From CAMLJR01 sp964500675 (lineage in GTDB: Bacteria > Pseudomonadota > Gammaproteobacteria > Pseudomonadales > CAMLJR01): a stretch of DNA of 64,000 nt. The position numbers and the translations under genes are program-made. Within the stretch, counting starts at the first letter, position 1. Each line of letters opens with the position of its first letter. The DNA lies in contig CAZCNY010000001.1 in NCBI GenBank assembly GCA_964500675.1, positions 372,001 through 436,000 of the forward strand, in the 5' to 3' direction. Of this stretch, positions 7,892-16,990 are shown one piece after another. Below the pieces are notes generated by a model. The model did not search any database. It had not been told where the DNA came from and saw only the letters and a program-made list of their open reading frames with translations.

Positions 7892-8672
7892 GATGCTCTG
7901 CCTCTGAATCAGATGGCGATTTGGTGTTTTTCAACCGATCGAAATCCTGCAGAAAACGATTGCGCACAGTTTTGAACAAGAAATCCCAGATCGTCGTAAA
8001 CGCACCATAGTTACAGGTGAAATACTGATGATGCTGATCATGGAACATCGGCGTGATGAACCATTTGGTAGCCCAGGTTTTGTACCACCATTTGGGAACG
8101 ACCTCATGCCCGCAGTGAACGTAGAGGCCCATGATGGTGGCAAACGATACGATCAACAGGGTGGAAGCTTCATGCACCGTGAATACGCTCAGGAATATAG
8201 GTATCGGCAATCCTTCGAAAATGCCCTCGATAGGAGTCATCGATGAAGAGCTGAGCGGGTTTGGCGTGATCGATCGGTGGTGAACTTTGTGTATCCAGGT
8301 GTAAAGCGGCTCGATGTGGATCAGTCGGTGCACCAGATAAAAATACAGATCGAAAATGAAAAAGTAGAGCATAAATTCGAACGCAACCACGTACCAGCTG
8401 GCGGGAGACGTATCGGTGCGCATGTAGCCTTTTTCGACCAGATACGAAGATAACGTTTTTAGGAAAATCGTCGTGATAGCGAGATTAAGTGCCGACCAAA
8501 ACAGCTCGTTGCGGACGCGATCCCATTGCCATTGACGCTTTTGAATGCGTTTCACATGCGAAAAGACTCTGGCCAATGCCACGAATAAAGAGGTCGCAAT
8601 CACAACACCCAACCATACCGAGAGAACCGCATTGCCGGTGTCGAGAAACGTTTTATATAAATACTCACCCAT
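7878..8672 (-). CDS. Fatty acid hydroxylase/sterol desaturase family membrane oxygenase (divergent member)
   Basis: A 264-residue membrane protein with sterol-desaturase histidine clusters: HRLIH, HKVHH, HCGHE and HDQHH. Hydrophobic stretches include FEFMLYFFIFDLYFYLVH and LLIVSFATIMGLYV. It is only distantly similar to copy A two genes downstream, so the operon carries two different hydroxylases. ATG 8672 is preferred because GGAG lies eight bases upstream; a TTG thirteen codons earlier is the alternative. The tail (SEAEHHEHV) is His/Glu-rich. It heads a three-gene coupled operon, diverges from a TetR gene, and has a copy of the shared 17-bp motif upstream. Confidence 0.85.
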   Translation of the reverse strand: MGEYLYKTFLDTGNAVLSVWLGVVIATSLFVALARVFSHVKRIQKRQWQWDRVRNELFWSALNLAITTIFLKTLSSYLVEKGYMRTDTSPASWYVVAFEFMLYFFIFDLYFYLVHRLIHIEPLYTWIHKVHHRSITPNPLSSSSMTPIEGIFEGLPIPIFLSVFTVHEASTLLIVSFATIMGLYVHCGHEVVPKWWYKTWATKWFITPMFHDQHHQYFTCNYGAFTTIWDFLFKTVRNRFLQDFDRLKNTKSPSDSEAEHHEHV

Positions 8673-8713
8673 CGCTACTGCTCCGAATGCAAGATCATGA
8701 GACACCTTCAATG

Positions 8714-8748
8714 TTCGTCAGTTTGTTAGCGACGAGCTAGATTGTCAA
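8714..8748 (-). promoter_or_regulatory. Shared upstream motif, copy 2, with -35 box
   Basis: Reading on minus, TTGACA (8748-8743), 14 bases, then TAACAA inside GCTAACAAACTGACGAA (8730-8714). It lies 42 bases before the hydroxylase operon start and in the divergent region shared with the TetR gene. Regulation of this operon is inferred. Confidence 0.55.
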
Positions 8749-8840
8749 TACTTGCCCGATGGTTTGCCGCCGCATATATCCAGCACCGACAAGCCCGATA
8801 TAAAATATCCAGCGTTGAATTAATCACAGGAATATCAGTT

Positions 8841-9419
8841 ATGACCGTCACCAGGCGCATGGGCTCCGTGGAATCCGCCAAAGCTGACGCAATGCTGGAT
8901 GCCGCGGAAGAGATTTTGAAAGAAGAAGGATATGCCGCGCTGACCTCTCGTAGAGTCGCCGAGTATCTCGACGTCAAACAACGGCTTGTTTATTACTATT
9001 TCCGCACCATGGATGATTTGGTGCTTGAAACCTTCAAAAGATTGTCGGCCCGCGAACTGGCCAGACTGAAGGCAGCGCTCTCTTCCGATCACCCGCTGCA
9101 CGAGATCTGGAAAGTATTCATAAACACCAGCGATCCGCGTCTCATTTCCGAATTCATGGCGCTTGCCAACCGCAATGAAGGGGTGCGAGAGCAGGTCATT
9201 GCTTTTATTGAGCAAACCCGCGACATGCAGGCCGCTGCATTGAAGCGAGCTTTTGCAAAGGCCAAAAAAGGGCCACCGGCATTAAAGCCTGACGTGGTCG
9301 CTTTCATGGGCGCCAGCATGGCACTCTCATTGAATAGAGAGGCTGCGCTAGGTGTTAGCAAGGGACATGCGGCAGTTAAAAAAATGATAAATCAGTTCTT
9401 TGAGGATATTGAACCGTAG
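8841..9419 (+). CDS. TetR/AcrR-family regulator, divergent from the hydroxylase/CMD operon
   Basis: A 192-residue TetR-type protein. The DNA-binding region covers roughly residues 11-55 (AKADAMLDAAEEILKEEGYA, ALTSRRVAEYLDVKQRLVYY); the rest is the helical ligand domain. ATG 8841 was chosen because the HTH starts close behind it and CAGGAA lies ten bases upstream; the frame is open further upstream but would run into the promoter region. Divergent placement against the hydroxylase/CMD/hydroxylase operon suggests that it controls it. It resembles the TetR at 4684-5355 in the ligand domain (LISEFMALANRNEGVREQV versus ALAIEFMALGNHRKAIQKEI). Confidence 0.87.
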   Translation: MTVTRRMGSVESAKADAMLDAAEEILKEEGYAALTSRRVAEYLDVKQRLVYYYFRTMDDLVLETFKRLSARELARLKAALSSDHPLHEIWKVFINTSDPRLISEFMALANRNEGVREQVIAFIEQTRDMQAAALKRAFAKAKKGPPALKPDVVAFMGASMALSLNREAALGVSKGHAAVKKMINQFFEDIEP

Positions 9420-9441
9420 CGCGCCGACCATCTCTTTCTGA

Positions 9442-9561
9442 TCAAAACCTGCGAACGTCAAAAAACTCAGCTACCGTCTCCAACATGGCGACATTGGCTG
9501 CAAGATTTTCCGGGCTGGAAATCCAGACGACATGATCGATGTGATTAACAATTTTTTTCAT
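9442..9561 (-). pseudogene. N-terminal stub of a VOC (glyoxalase-fold) protein
   Basis: A 39-codon frame begins at ATG 9561 with MKKIVNHIDHVVWISSPENL and ends at 9442. The IDHVVW start followed by a helix (NVAMLETVAEFF) is the usual beginning of vicinal-oxygen-chelate proteins, which normally run to 130-300 residues. It breaks off with DVRRF and a stop. It follows the amidohydrolase stop by 34 bases on the same strand, so it is probably the truncated last gene of the operon. Confidence 0.5.
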
Positions 9562-9595
9562 GGTTAAGCGCCACCCTTTTTTTAACTGCCCATCA

Positions 9596-10915
9596 TTAAC
9601 CCGCTTTGGCGTGATGTTCAAACATCTTGAAGATATCGCCCGATGTCACGGGACGCAGCTTTTCGCCCTCGCCAAGCGGTTTCGCACCGCCGGAAGAGAT
9701 CAGCGTGGTGTCGACGCCATCGGCTTTCGCTTTGGCGCGCAGCGCACCTACAGTCAACTCTTCGCGCTGGTGGTGCTTGAACATGTCGAAGTTGAAATAA
9801 CGCATGGCGTTTAGATGAGTAATCTTGTCGATCTGCTCATCGCGTAAATGCTTGATGGTTTTCCACAGATGCTCAGGAATTTCCGGCCACAGCGTATCCG
9901 AATGCGGATAATCGGTTTCAAACACCACCATGTCTTCATTAAGTGCATTGAGATTTTGCAAACCGAAGGCATCGTCGATGAAGCACACCATGAAATGTTT
10001 TAAAAATACTTCGCTGGGTTTTTTGTTGCCGAATGTCAGATTGGAGTGCGTCCAGAACTGATGACGCGAATGACTGAAATCCGTACGCTCTAGGAAATAC
10101 GGAATCCAGCCGATGCCGCACTCCGACAGGCAAATCTTCATGCTCGGATAACGATTCAATGCTTCGAGTTGCAACCAGTCCGCAGCGCCCACTGCACTCG
10201 ACATGGGCATCGTCGAAATCCACGCCTCGATCGGCGTTTCGGCGGAAGCGTGCACTTGCGGATTGCCGGCGCCGATATGCAAACACATCACCATGTCGTG
10301 ATCGGTAATCGCTTTCCACATAGGCTCCCAATACGCGTTGTGCACGCTGGGCAAACCCTGCTTAGTTGGATTTTCGTTGAGCGAAACCGCCGTGCAGCCT
10401 TTTTTCGCGAGGCGCTTGATTTCTTCGATCGTTGCATGCATATCCCATGTCGGCAACAAGCCGCAGGGAATAAAGCGCCCCGGATAGGCACCGCACCATT
10501 CATCGACGTGCCAATCGTTATAGGCACGCAAATGCGTCAGGGCTTTTTTCTTGTCGGGCGCTTGATGGAATCTGCCGCCGTCGAATTGCACGGTGGTGCC
10601 GAAGTTGAGCGACGCCGCCACGCCGCTGACGTTCATGTCGTTGATGCGCTCGTGCACGTCGTACACGCCTTTGCGCAATTGATCGAACGAGGTCGGCTCC
10701 ATGCCGTATTCTTCGAGCGGACGACCGACCACGGCATTGAGACCGATCGATGGCATGACCATGCCCTGGTATTCCCAATAGCACTGTCCTTTTTCGTTCA
10801 TCGTCAATTTCGGTGCAGTGGCGAGGTCATCGCCGGACAAGTGTTTGTCAAACATATCGGGCGGTTCACTGATGTGATCGTCGACACTGATGAGAACCAT
10901 ATCGTTCATGTTCAT
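9596..10915 (-). CDS. Amidohydrolase family 2 metal-dependent hydrolase/decarboxylase (copy A)
   Basis: A 439-residue TIM-barrel enzyme of the amidohydrolase 2 (ACMSD-like) family. Likely metal ligands are D12-x-H14 in SVDDHISEPP, a histidine in CLHIGAGNP and the Asp of FETDYPHSD. Members decarboxylate or hydrolyse carboxylated ring-cleavage products and related acids. AAGGAG lies six bases before ATG 10915. A paralogue at 25046-26353 shares long blocks such as GMEPTSFDQLRKG and TPIEAWISTMP. It is the last intact gene of the operon that starts with the SMP-30-like gene, 29 bases after the GMC oxidoreductase. Confidence 0.85.
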   Translation of the reverse strand: MNMNDMVLISVDDHISEPPDMFDKHLSGDDLATAPKLTMNEKGQCYWEYQGMVMPSIGLNAVVGRPLEEYGMEPTSFDQLRKGVYDVHERINDMNVSGVAASLNFGTTVQFDGGRFHQAPDKKKALTHLRAYNDWHVDEWCGAYPGRFIPCGLLPTWDMHATIEEIKRLAKKGCTAVSLNENPTKQGLPSVHNAYWEPMWKAITDHDMVMCLHIGAGNPQVHASAETPIEAWISTMPMSSAVGAADWLQLEALNRYPSMKICLSECGIGWIPYFLERTDFSHSRHQFWTHSNLTFGNKKPSEVFLKHFMVCFIDDAFGLQNLNALNEDMVVFETDYPHSDTLWPEIPEHLWKTIKHLRDEQIDKITHLNAMRYFNFDMFKHHQREELTVGALRAKAKADGVDTTLISSGGAKPLGEGEKLRPVTSGDIFKMFEHHAKAG

Positions 10916-10944
10916 GTGAAACTCCTTAAATCAAATAAATGAGT

Positions 10945-12546
10945 TTATTTGTTGAGAATAAAATCTGCCGCGCGATAACCCACCATCATCGAAGGCGCAT
11001 TCAGCGCCGATACCGGCACCACGGGGAATACCGACGCATCGGCGATGCGGATATTGGAAAAGCCTTTCAAGCGCAATTGCGTATCGACGGGCGCGTCAAT
11101 TTGCTCGCCCATGCTGCACGTGCCGCAGTAGTGAAAGGTCGTCACTGCCGTGCTCCGCGCCCACTTTTCTAACACTGCGCGATTGTTGGAACACATGGCG
11201 GATTGCACCGGTTTATTACCCCAGGCTTCCAGGCCGCTGTGTGTTGCAATTTTATTGGCGAGCGCCACACCTTTCAGTGCCGTCTCCATATCGGCGGCGT
11301 CTTGAAAATAAGCGAGATCAATGATTGCCGGCTCTTTAACATTGCGTGAAGCCAGGCGCACAGTGCCGCGCGAAACAGGCTTGCCTAAGATAACGGCGAT
11401 ACCGTAGAGAGTGCCGATAAAACGATTAACGCCAGGCATCTTCAAAAGCAGCGTTAGTGCACCGCGCACCAAGCCATTCAAGATGGGATTAAAAAATAAT
11501 TTACCGCGCAATATTGTTGCTGGCGCTGAGCGCTTTATGATTCCGCTTACGATATCCGCAATTGCAATCCACGCAAAACAGGTATCGGCCTGCTGCGCTG
11601 GCAAATCGAGTTGCGCATTGCAGCGATAAAATCCATAAAGCTGAGGATAGCCGAAATCGACCGGCTGACGCCCACGGAAAAACATGGTCACATTGGGATG
11701 ATCCTGCAAGTTACTGCCAATGGTGGGAACATCCTTCAGCACAGGAATGCCCAGCGATTCCAAATGTTGTTTGGGACCAACACCCGAGAGCATGAGCAAC
11801 TTTGGCGTTTCCAATGCGCCCGCACTGAGAATCAGCTCTCTGTTCACCATGAATTTTTGTTTGCAGCCATCAATTTCGGCTTCAACGCCGATGGTCCTCA
11901 GCTGCTCGTCAAACAATATTCTGTGTACGAGGCTTTTCGTTTTTACGGTGAGATTGCTCGACGCTTGCTCGGCAACAAAAGCGACGTAGGAGCTACGACG
12001 CTTATCGGCTTCAAAATTCATGTCGTTGTAACCCATGAAGCCATTCAGATCGCCATCGTTTAATCCATGCTTGCGTTTGAACCCAGCTGCTTCGGCTGCA
12101 GTCAATGCGATTTCGGTGAACGTCGTCGCTGTGCGATGGCGCACGCGCAAACGTCGCTCCAATTGTTCGAAGGCAGGTTCAACATCCGCCCACTGCCAAC
12201 CCGCAGGCCATTGCGCAAAATCGAGCTTGTCACCGCGCGTGTAGACCATGCCGTTAACGCTGCCGCTACCACCCATGCCTCTGCCAGAGCCGGAGTAAAG
12301 TGTGCGATTACCGCAGGCACTCTGCGGCTCACTCATGCGGTCGATCATCAATGTGTCATTGGCGAACGTGTACTTGAAGCCATCCGCGCTGAGCGTTTCC
12401 GGATTCGCTTCGGCGCTGTCACCCGCTTCAAGTAAAAGCACGCTGCCCGCGTTGGCTTCGGCCAGTCGACCCGCAACCGTGCAACCGGCAGAACCAGCGC
12501 CGATAACGATATAGTCGAAAATTTGTGTTGGATTATTTTTATTCAC
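10945..12546 (-). CDS. GMC-family FAD-dependent alcohol oxidoreductase
   Basis: A 533-residue glucose-methanol-choline oxidoreductase. The FAD-binding start is DYIVIGAGSAGCTVAGRLAE with the ribose-binding LLLEAGD; GSGRGMGGSGSVNGMVYTRG is the GMC signature 1 region, and GALETPKLLMLSGVGP is signature 2. The C-terminal catalytic region has TFHYCGTCSMG and SALNAPSMMVGYRAADFI. Members oxidise primary or secondary alcohols and often feed electrons to the respiratory chain. It starts with GTG at 12546, with GAGG about twelve bases upstream. It sits between the Rieske oxygenase and the amidohydrolase in the operon and may oxidise an alcohol made by the P450 or Rieske enzyme. Confidence 0.9.
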   Translation of the reverse strand: MNKNNPTQIFDYIVIGAGSAGCTVAGRLAEANAGSVLLLEAGDSAEANPETLSADGFKYTFANDTLMIDRMSEPQSACGNRTLYSGSGRGMGGSGSVNGMVYTRGDKLDFAQWPAGWQWADVEPAFEQLERRLRVRHRTATTFTEIALTAAEAAGFKRKHGLNDGDLNGFMGYNDMNFEADKRRSSYVAFVAEQASSNLTVKTKSLVHRILFDEQLRTIGVEAEIDGCKQKFMVNRELILSAGALETPKLLMLSGVGPKQHLESLGIPVLKDVPTIGSNLQDHPNVTMFFRGRQPVDFGYPQLYGFYRCNAQLDLPAQQADTCFAWIAIADIVSGIIKRSAPATILRGKLFFNPILNGLVRGALTLLLKMPGVNRFIGTLYGIAVILGKPVSRGTVRLASRNVKEPAIIDLAYFQDAADMETALKGVALANKIATHSGLEAWGNKPVQSAMCSNNRAVLEKWARSTAVTTFHYCGTCSMGEQIDAPVDTQLRLKGFSNIRIADASVFPVVPVSALNAPSMMVGYRAADFILNK

Positions 12547-12597
12547 AATGCGGGAGAGCCTCGTTCAGCAATTACATATTTTTTAATTCGCGAAAAA

Positions 12598-14034
12598 TTA
12601 AATACCCAAGTCCAATATCTTGCCGTCGAAATTTCCGCCAAGTTTTTGCGTAGCCTTGACCAACTTGTCGGGCTGCATGCCAGAGAGATAACCATCGATA
12701 ATCCGCTGGTAATTACTGATCAGCCCTTCGATATCTTTCGCCAGCCGCATGTACTCAAACCCCTGCGCATGCAAACCTTTCTGCTGCATGGGAATGTTTG
12801 AATAATCCTGTTTTGGAATCGTCGGAAAATCCGGGCTGTTGTATGGCAGCACGACTGGCTCCATCGGCGCTTTTGGCTCTTCGCCCTCGGGAAATAGCGT
12901 GAGCGACCAGATTTCGAAGAGACAGCTCTCGGGACCAAGTGGTCGTACGCGATAAGACGACATGCTTGTAAAAAATGTCAGAAGAAAATAATGCGGAAAA
13001 ATAAATTCCAGTGAATTGACCGGATCGGAAACCGCAACGGCATTCAGATCCGGCACCGGCTCACCTTTCGCGCGCAGCTGTTTGGTAATCTGATCCTGCA
13101 CCATACCAAACCACATCATCAGTGCTTGACCGGGGTCTTCGGGCAATTCGACATCGAGAAGCTGGCGCGCAATCTCAATCTCTTTGCGATGCACCATGCC
13201 GGCCATGCCCTCGCCCAATAACTCCATGTGTCTAAATTGAGCGAGAATATTTTCGCGCGCGCTCAGCTTCGGATTGAAGCCGACCGCAAGACTTTCGCGT
13301 GCACTCTCTCCCAGCGCATTCGCGTCATCGAGGCCCTCGCCCTTATCGTAGCCGTATCGCGAGTTGTAAAGCGGCGGCACTGCGCGCTGCAATTGCGGAT
13401 GCGTTTTCATGACATGAAAGCCTTCCATGAAAGCCTCCATCGCCACTTTCCAGTTGGCGGGCAGCACGGTGGCGTACCACCATTCCGAACGCAGCTTGTC
13501 TACTGCATGCGCATCGAGCCGATCGGCTACGGGTCCGATACTCTCGCGCAACGACGGCGCCTCGTCATCGAAATTAATAAAGGCGCAACCGCCCCACAAC
13601 TCCACGCGACAAGGTTTGAGTGCGATATCTGATTTCTCCAGCAGCGCCTCGCTGAACATATGTCGCCCGTACACGAAGGTATTTTCACCATTCGCGTTCC
13701 AGCGCCAGCCGTGAAATGGGCAAACAAATCCCTGCGCTTTGCAATTGCCATGACCGCCTTCAGCCGCTAACGGTACACCGCGGTGACGGCAAGCATTATG
13801 AAAAGCTTTTACACCGCCCTCGGTTCTTACCACGATTACCGATTTACCGATATTGGTATATTCGACCCAATCGCCCACATTGGGAATTTGCTCCAAACGA
13901 CAAGCCATCTGCCAAACATGTGGCCATAAACGCTCGCACTCGAGTCGGTAAAACTCTTCGTCGTAATAGCGCTGCGTTGGAATCAGTTCCGGATTTGTCA
14001 CTTTGAAAAGTAAATTATCGTCGCGTGATGTCAT
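12598..14034 (-). CDS. Rieske non-heme iron ring-hydroxylating oxygenase, alpha subunit
   Basis: A 478-residue oxygenase. The N-terminal Rieske 2Fe-2S centre is complete: CRHRG (C82, H84) and CPFHGW (C105, H108). The catalytic mononuclear iron site shows AMEAFMEGFHVMKTH with H207 and H212; the usual bridging Asp is replaced by Glu204. Such proteins dihydroxylate, monohydroxylate or demethylate aromatic or polycyclic substrates. No beta subunit, ferredoxin or reductase lies beside it, so it may be a homo-oligomeric type using shared electron carriers. GAGGAACTCCTC immediately before ATG 14034 holds the ribosome site inside a tiny inverted repeat. Operon neighbours are the GMC enzyme and a P450. 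Confidence 0.9.
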   Translation of the reverse strand: MTSRDDNLLFKVTNPELIPTQRYYDEEFYRLECERLWPHVWQMACRLEQIPNVGDWVEYTNIGKSVIVVRTEGGVKAFHNACRHRGVPLAAEGGHGNCKAQGFVCPFHGWRWNANGENTFVYGRHMFSEALLEKSDIALKPCRVELWGGCAFINFDDEAPSLRESIGPVADRLDAHAVDKLRSEWWYATVLPANWKVAMEAFMEGFHVMKTHPQLQRAVPPLYNSRYGYDKGEGLDDANALGESARESLAVGFNPKLSARENILAQFRHMELLGEGMAGMVHRKEIEIARQLLDVELPEDPGQALMMWFGMVQDQITKQLRAKGEPVPDLNAVAVSDPVNSLEFIFPHYFLLTFFTSMSSYRVRPLGPESCLFEIWSLTLFPEGEEPKAPMEPVVLPYNSPDFPTIPKQDYSNIPMQQKGLHAQGFEYMRLAKDIEGLISNYQRIIDGYLSGMQPDKLVKATQKLGGNFDGKILDLGI

Positions 14035-14092
14035 GAGGAGTTCCTCTTTATATCCTCGAATATTATCGAGGCGAATATGAATCTACTTACCG

Positions 14093-15304
14093 TTACGCAC
14101 AATCAAAAGCGATCGGTAACTGCTTTGGTCCCCAGACACCGGGGAATAGCCGCCACACCAACTCACCATTGCGGCGCGGGTTCTTCAGTCTTTGCGCCAT
14201 GAGATGAATGCCTTCCGCCATTTGCAATTTTGCCAGGAACTGACCGAGGCACATGTGCATGCCTCTACCAAACGCAGTAAACCGTTTAACATCAGAGAGA
14301 CATGGATCGAATTCGATGGCATTCGCGAAGAAATCCGAGTAACGGCAAGCAACGCCCAAGGTAAAAATCAGCATCGTGCCAACAGGAAAATTAATATCGC
14401 GATATTGAAATTCAACCGCGACATTTCGATAGCTCGTCGCTACGCCGGAATGGCGCAAGGCCTCGCTCACCACGTCGTCACAAAATTTTCGATCGTCGGC
14501 ACAGCGCTGCCAAAGATCGGGGTGGTCCAACATGAAATTCATGATGTGGCCAAGTTGATTTTTCGATGTATCGTAGCCGCCAGCGAACATGAATAAAATT
14601 AAATCGCCCACTTCGGTTGCGCTGAGAATGCCTTCAGCCTCTCCAGCAATTAACACATCCAGCACATCGGGTTCACCGGGGTTGCCGTTGACCTTACGCT
14701 CACGCACCAGATTTTCAGCAAAACTCCATAGACTATTAAATGCCTCATTGATTTGCGGGAAGAGAGAGCGATCCAGACTGAAACTTTGGCCGAACATCTC
14801 CAGCCAATATTTGACGTCCTCTATGCGTTCACGCGGAATTCCCAGCAGTCCAAACATGACTGCCACCGGGAAACGCGACGCAAACTCTTCAAAATCAAAT
14901 TGGCCCTTCGGCGCCCAATCATCCAGCAAATCGGAAATGACTTTTTGGATACGCTGCTGGTAGGTATTTACGGCTTTTGGAAGAAAGGCTTTGTTAACCG
15001 CCGTACGGATTCGCTCATGCGCAACGCCATCTTGTGCAACCAGACACTCATGCTGAAAGCGCGCCCAATTGGTGCCTTCGCCGCCCATGATTTCGACGAT
15101 ATGCGCCGCCGGCGTTTTGAGATTACTATCCATGCGCATGATTTCATCGATGGCGGAGAATTCGGTGATGACAATGCCGAATTTACTTTTTGCTAACCAT
15201 GCGTGTTGCTCTCGCGCCGCAAACATATGCGGATCAGGATTATTGGCAAAGAGCTGCTCATCGATTGGCAATTCATACAGATCGAGGTCAATTACGTTTT
15301 GCAT
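14093..15304 (-). CDS. Cytochrome P450 (soluble bacterial type)
   Basis: A 403-residue P450. The heme-binding loop is FGRGMHMCLG (Cys352), the oxygen-activating I-helix has FMFAGGYDTS, and the K-helix ExxR is EALRHSG. It is a soluble monooxygenase without membrane anchor, needing ferredoxin and reductase; none is adjacent, but a 2Fe-2S ferredoxin occurs at 43242. ATG 15304 was chosen over an upstream extension of 60 codons because the extension overlaps the SDR gene and has no P450-like content. It follows SDR-B by 49 bases in the catabolic operon and probably performs an early hydroxylation. Confidence 0.92.
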   Translation of the reverse strand: MQNVIDLDLYELPIDEQLFANNPDPHMFAAREQHAWLAKSKFGIVITEFSAIDEIMRMDSNLKTPAAHIVEIMGGEGTNWARFQHECLVAQDGVAHERIRTAVNKAFLPKAVNTYQQRIQKVISDLLDDWAPKGQFDFEEFASRFPVAVMFGLLGIPRERIEDVKYWLEMFGQSFSLDRSLFPQINEAFNSLWSFAENLVRERKVNGNPGEPDVLDVLIAGEAEGILSATEVGDLILFMFAGGYDTSKNQLGHIMNFMLDHPDLWQRCADDRKFCDDVVSEALRHSGVATSYRNVAVEFQYRDINFPVGTMLIFTLGVACRYSDFFANAIEFDPCLSDVKRFTAFGRGMHMCLGQFLAKLQMAEGIHLMAQRLKNPRRNGELVWRLFPGVWGPKQLPIAFDCA

Positions 15305-15353
15305 CGTGATACCTTTACTACGGTAACGGCCTGGTTCTCGATAGCGAACAGAT

Positions 15354-16115
15354 TCAGACTGCTGCACCGCCATTGACACCCAATAATTGAGCGGTGATAT
15401 AGCCGGCATCATCGGAGGCGAAAAATGCACACGCTGCGGCAATCTCTTCTGGCTTGCCCAAGCGAGGAATTGGATAGCGCCCATAAATATCTTCGGCTTT
15501 TATCGGTAACTTGCCGCCCTCGATCGCTCTTCGCGCCATCGGTGTATCAATAAAACCGGGCGATACCGAGTTAACCGTAATTCCTTTTCGCCCAAATTCC
15601 GCAGCCAATCCGCGCGTCAGCGATATCACACCGCCTTTGCTGGCGTAGTAATGGCTCATGTTGGGCTCGCAAAGTTGCGCTCCGTACGCAGCAATATTCA
15701 CGATGCGGCCCCAGCCAGTGTTCTCCATATCGGGTAATACCGCTTGCGTCACGAAATAAATGCCTTTCACGTTGACGCGAAATACCCGATCCCAATTCTC
15801 TTCGGTAATTTCATTGAAAGGACAGAAATCTTCAGCAGCAGCGTTATTGATGAGAATGGTGATGGGGCCGAATGCCTCGCGTAATTTGGCGACGGCAGCA
15901 GCGATTTGATCACGGTTGGCGACATCCGCTTGTAAGGCAACGGCTTTTCCACCGGAAGCATTAATTGCGTTTGCCACTCGAGTTGCGGAGTCGATGCTGA
16001 TATCCAATACCCCGACTGCCATCCCGTCCTTTGCAAATCGTTTAGCGGTCGCTTCGCCGATGCCTGAGCCGGCACCGGTAACGAGTACTATTTTTGTACA
16101 ACTTTCGCGGGACAT
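15354..16115 (-). CDS. Short-chain dehydrogenase/reductase (SDR-B)
   Basis: A 253-residue classical SDR. Visible motifs are VTGAGSGIGEAT (cofactor loop), LDIS after strand 2 (an acidic residue suggesting NAD preference), INNAAAED, NIAAYGAQ with SHYYASKGG (catalytic Tyr-x3-Lys) and SPGFIDTPMA. Length and motif order are those of the FabG-like group, which interconverts hydroxyl and keto groups on ring or acyl substrates. GGAGA precedes ATG 16115. It lies third in the operon between SDR-C and the P450. Two SDRs in tandem suggest two successive or stereospecific alcohol oxidations. Confidence 0.9.
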   Translation of the reverse strand: MSRESCTKIVLVTGAGSGIGEATAKRFAKDGMAVGVLDISIDSATRVANAINASGGKAVALQADVANRDQIAAAVAKLREAFGPITILINNAAAEDFCPFNEITEENWDRVFRVNVKGIYFVTQAVLPDMENTGWGRIVNIAAYGAQLCEPNMSHYYASKGGVISLTRGLAAEFGRKGITVNSVSPGFIDTPMARRAIEGGKLPIKAEDIYGRYPIPRLGKPEEIAAACAFFASDDAGYITAQLLGVNGGAAV

Positions 16116-16189
16116 TCGCTGCTCTCCGTTCGATTCATCGCCACGACGCGAAACATTTTCTTTTTTTAATTGATACGCTAACCGCGCGC

Positions 16190-16948
16190 TTAAAGCATGG
16201 TGCTGCCAGCATCCACACCGATGGTTTGGCCGGTCACATAGTGAGAATCATCGCCGCCGAGGAACACCAATGTTGGTGTTATATCCTCCGGCTCACCAAT
16301 CACACCATACGATGTTTTAGCGGCTTCCGATTCATACGTACCGGTTTCTTCAAGATACCAACGCGCTTTCGGCGAAAGCGCGGAGGGCAATACCGTGTTG
16401 ACGCGAATGCGATGTTTGCCCCATTCGCGCGCCGCAGTTTTGGTGAGAGTGCGAATCGCTTCTTTGCTTGCGGCATAGGCGAGATATCCCGGCTCGCAGC
16501 GCAGGCCAAAACTTGAACCGAAATTAATAATTGATCCACCGCCCGCTGCACACATATGCGGAAATGCACACTGCATCAATTGCAAGGAACCGATAAAAGC
16601 GGTATCCATGTTGGTGCGAATATGGTCCTCAAGCTGAGAATCTTCTGTCGCCAAAAAATCCGTGAAGGTATGCACGTTATTCACCAGAATATCCAACCGC
16701 CCCCAAGCAGTGATCGCCTCTTGCACGGTTTTCTCTGCGTGCGCGCGATTCCCGGCAAACGCTTCCAGACAACGCACCTCGCCACCATCGGCTTTGATTT
16801 TTTCGGCAACGGCTTCAAGTTTTTGCAACGTGCGGCCAGTGATGATGAGTTTGGCGCCCTCTTTCGCGAAAGCCTTGGCACAGGCTTCTCCGATACCCTG
16901 GCCCGCTCCGGTTACAATCGCGACTCGGCCTTCAAGCTTTCTGCTCAT
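16190..16948 (-). CDS. Short-chain dehydrogenase/reductase (SDR-C)
   Basis: A 252-residue classical SDR with VTGAGQGIGEAC, the strand-2 end ITGRT (basic residue, compatible with NADP), DILVNNVHT, INFGSSFG and AYAASKEA (catalytic Tyr-x3-Lys). The usual NNAG motif is NNVH here, a mild departure. The C-terminal SHYVTGQTIGVDAGSTM is typical. AGGAG lies seven bases before ATG 16948. It follows the SMP-30-like gene by 42 bases and precedes SDR-B by 74 in the same operon. Confidence 0.9.
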   Translation of the reverse strand: MSRKLEGRVAIVTGAGQGIGEACAKAFAKEGAKLIITGRTLQKLEAVAEKIKADGGEVRCLEAFAGNRAHAEKTVQEAITAWGRLDILVNNVHTFTDFLATEDSQLEDHIRTNMDTAFIGSLQLMQCAFPHMCAAGGGSIINFGSSFGLRCEPGYLAYAASKEAIRTLTKTAAREWGKHRIRVNTVLPSALSPKARWYLEETGTYESEAAKTSYGVIGEPEDITPTLVFLGGDDSHYVTGQTIGVDAGSTML

Positions 16949-16990
16949 ATTTTTCTCCTCGCAAAGTGCTGCGATGTATTTGCATCAATA

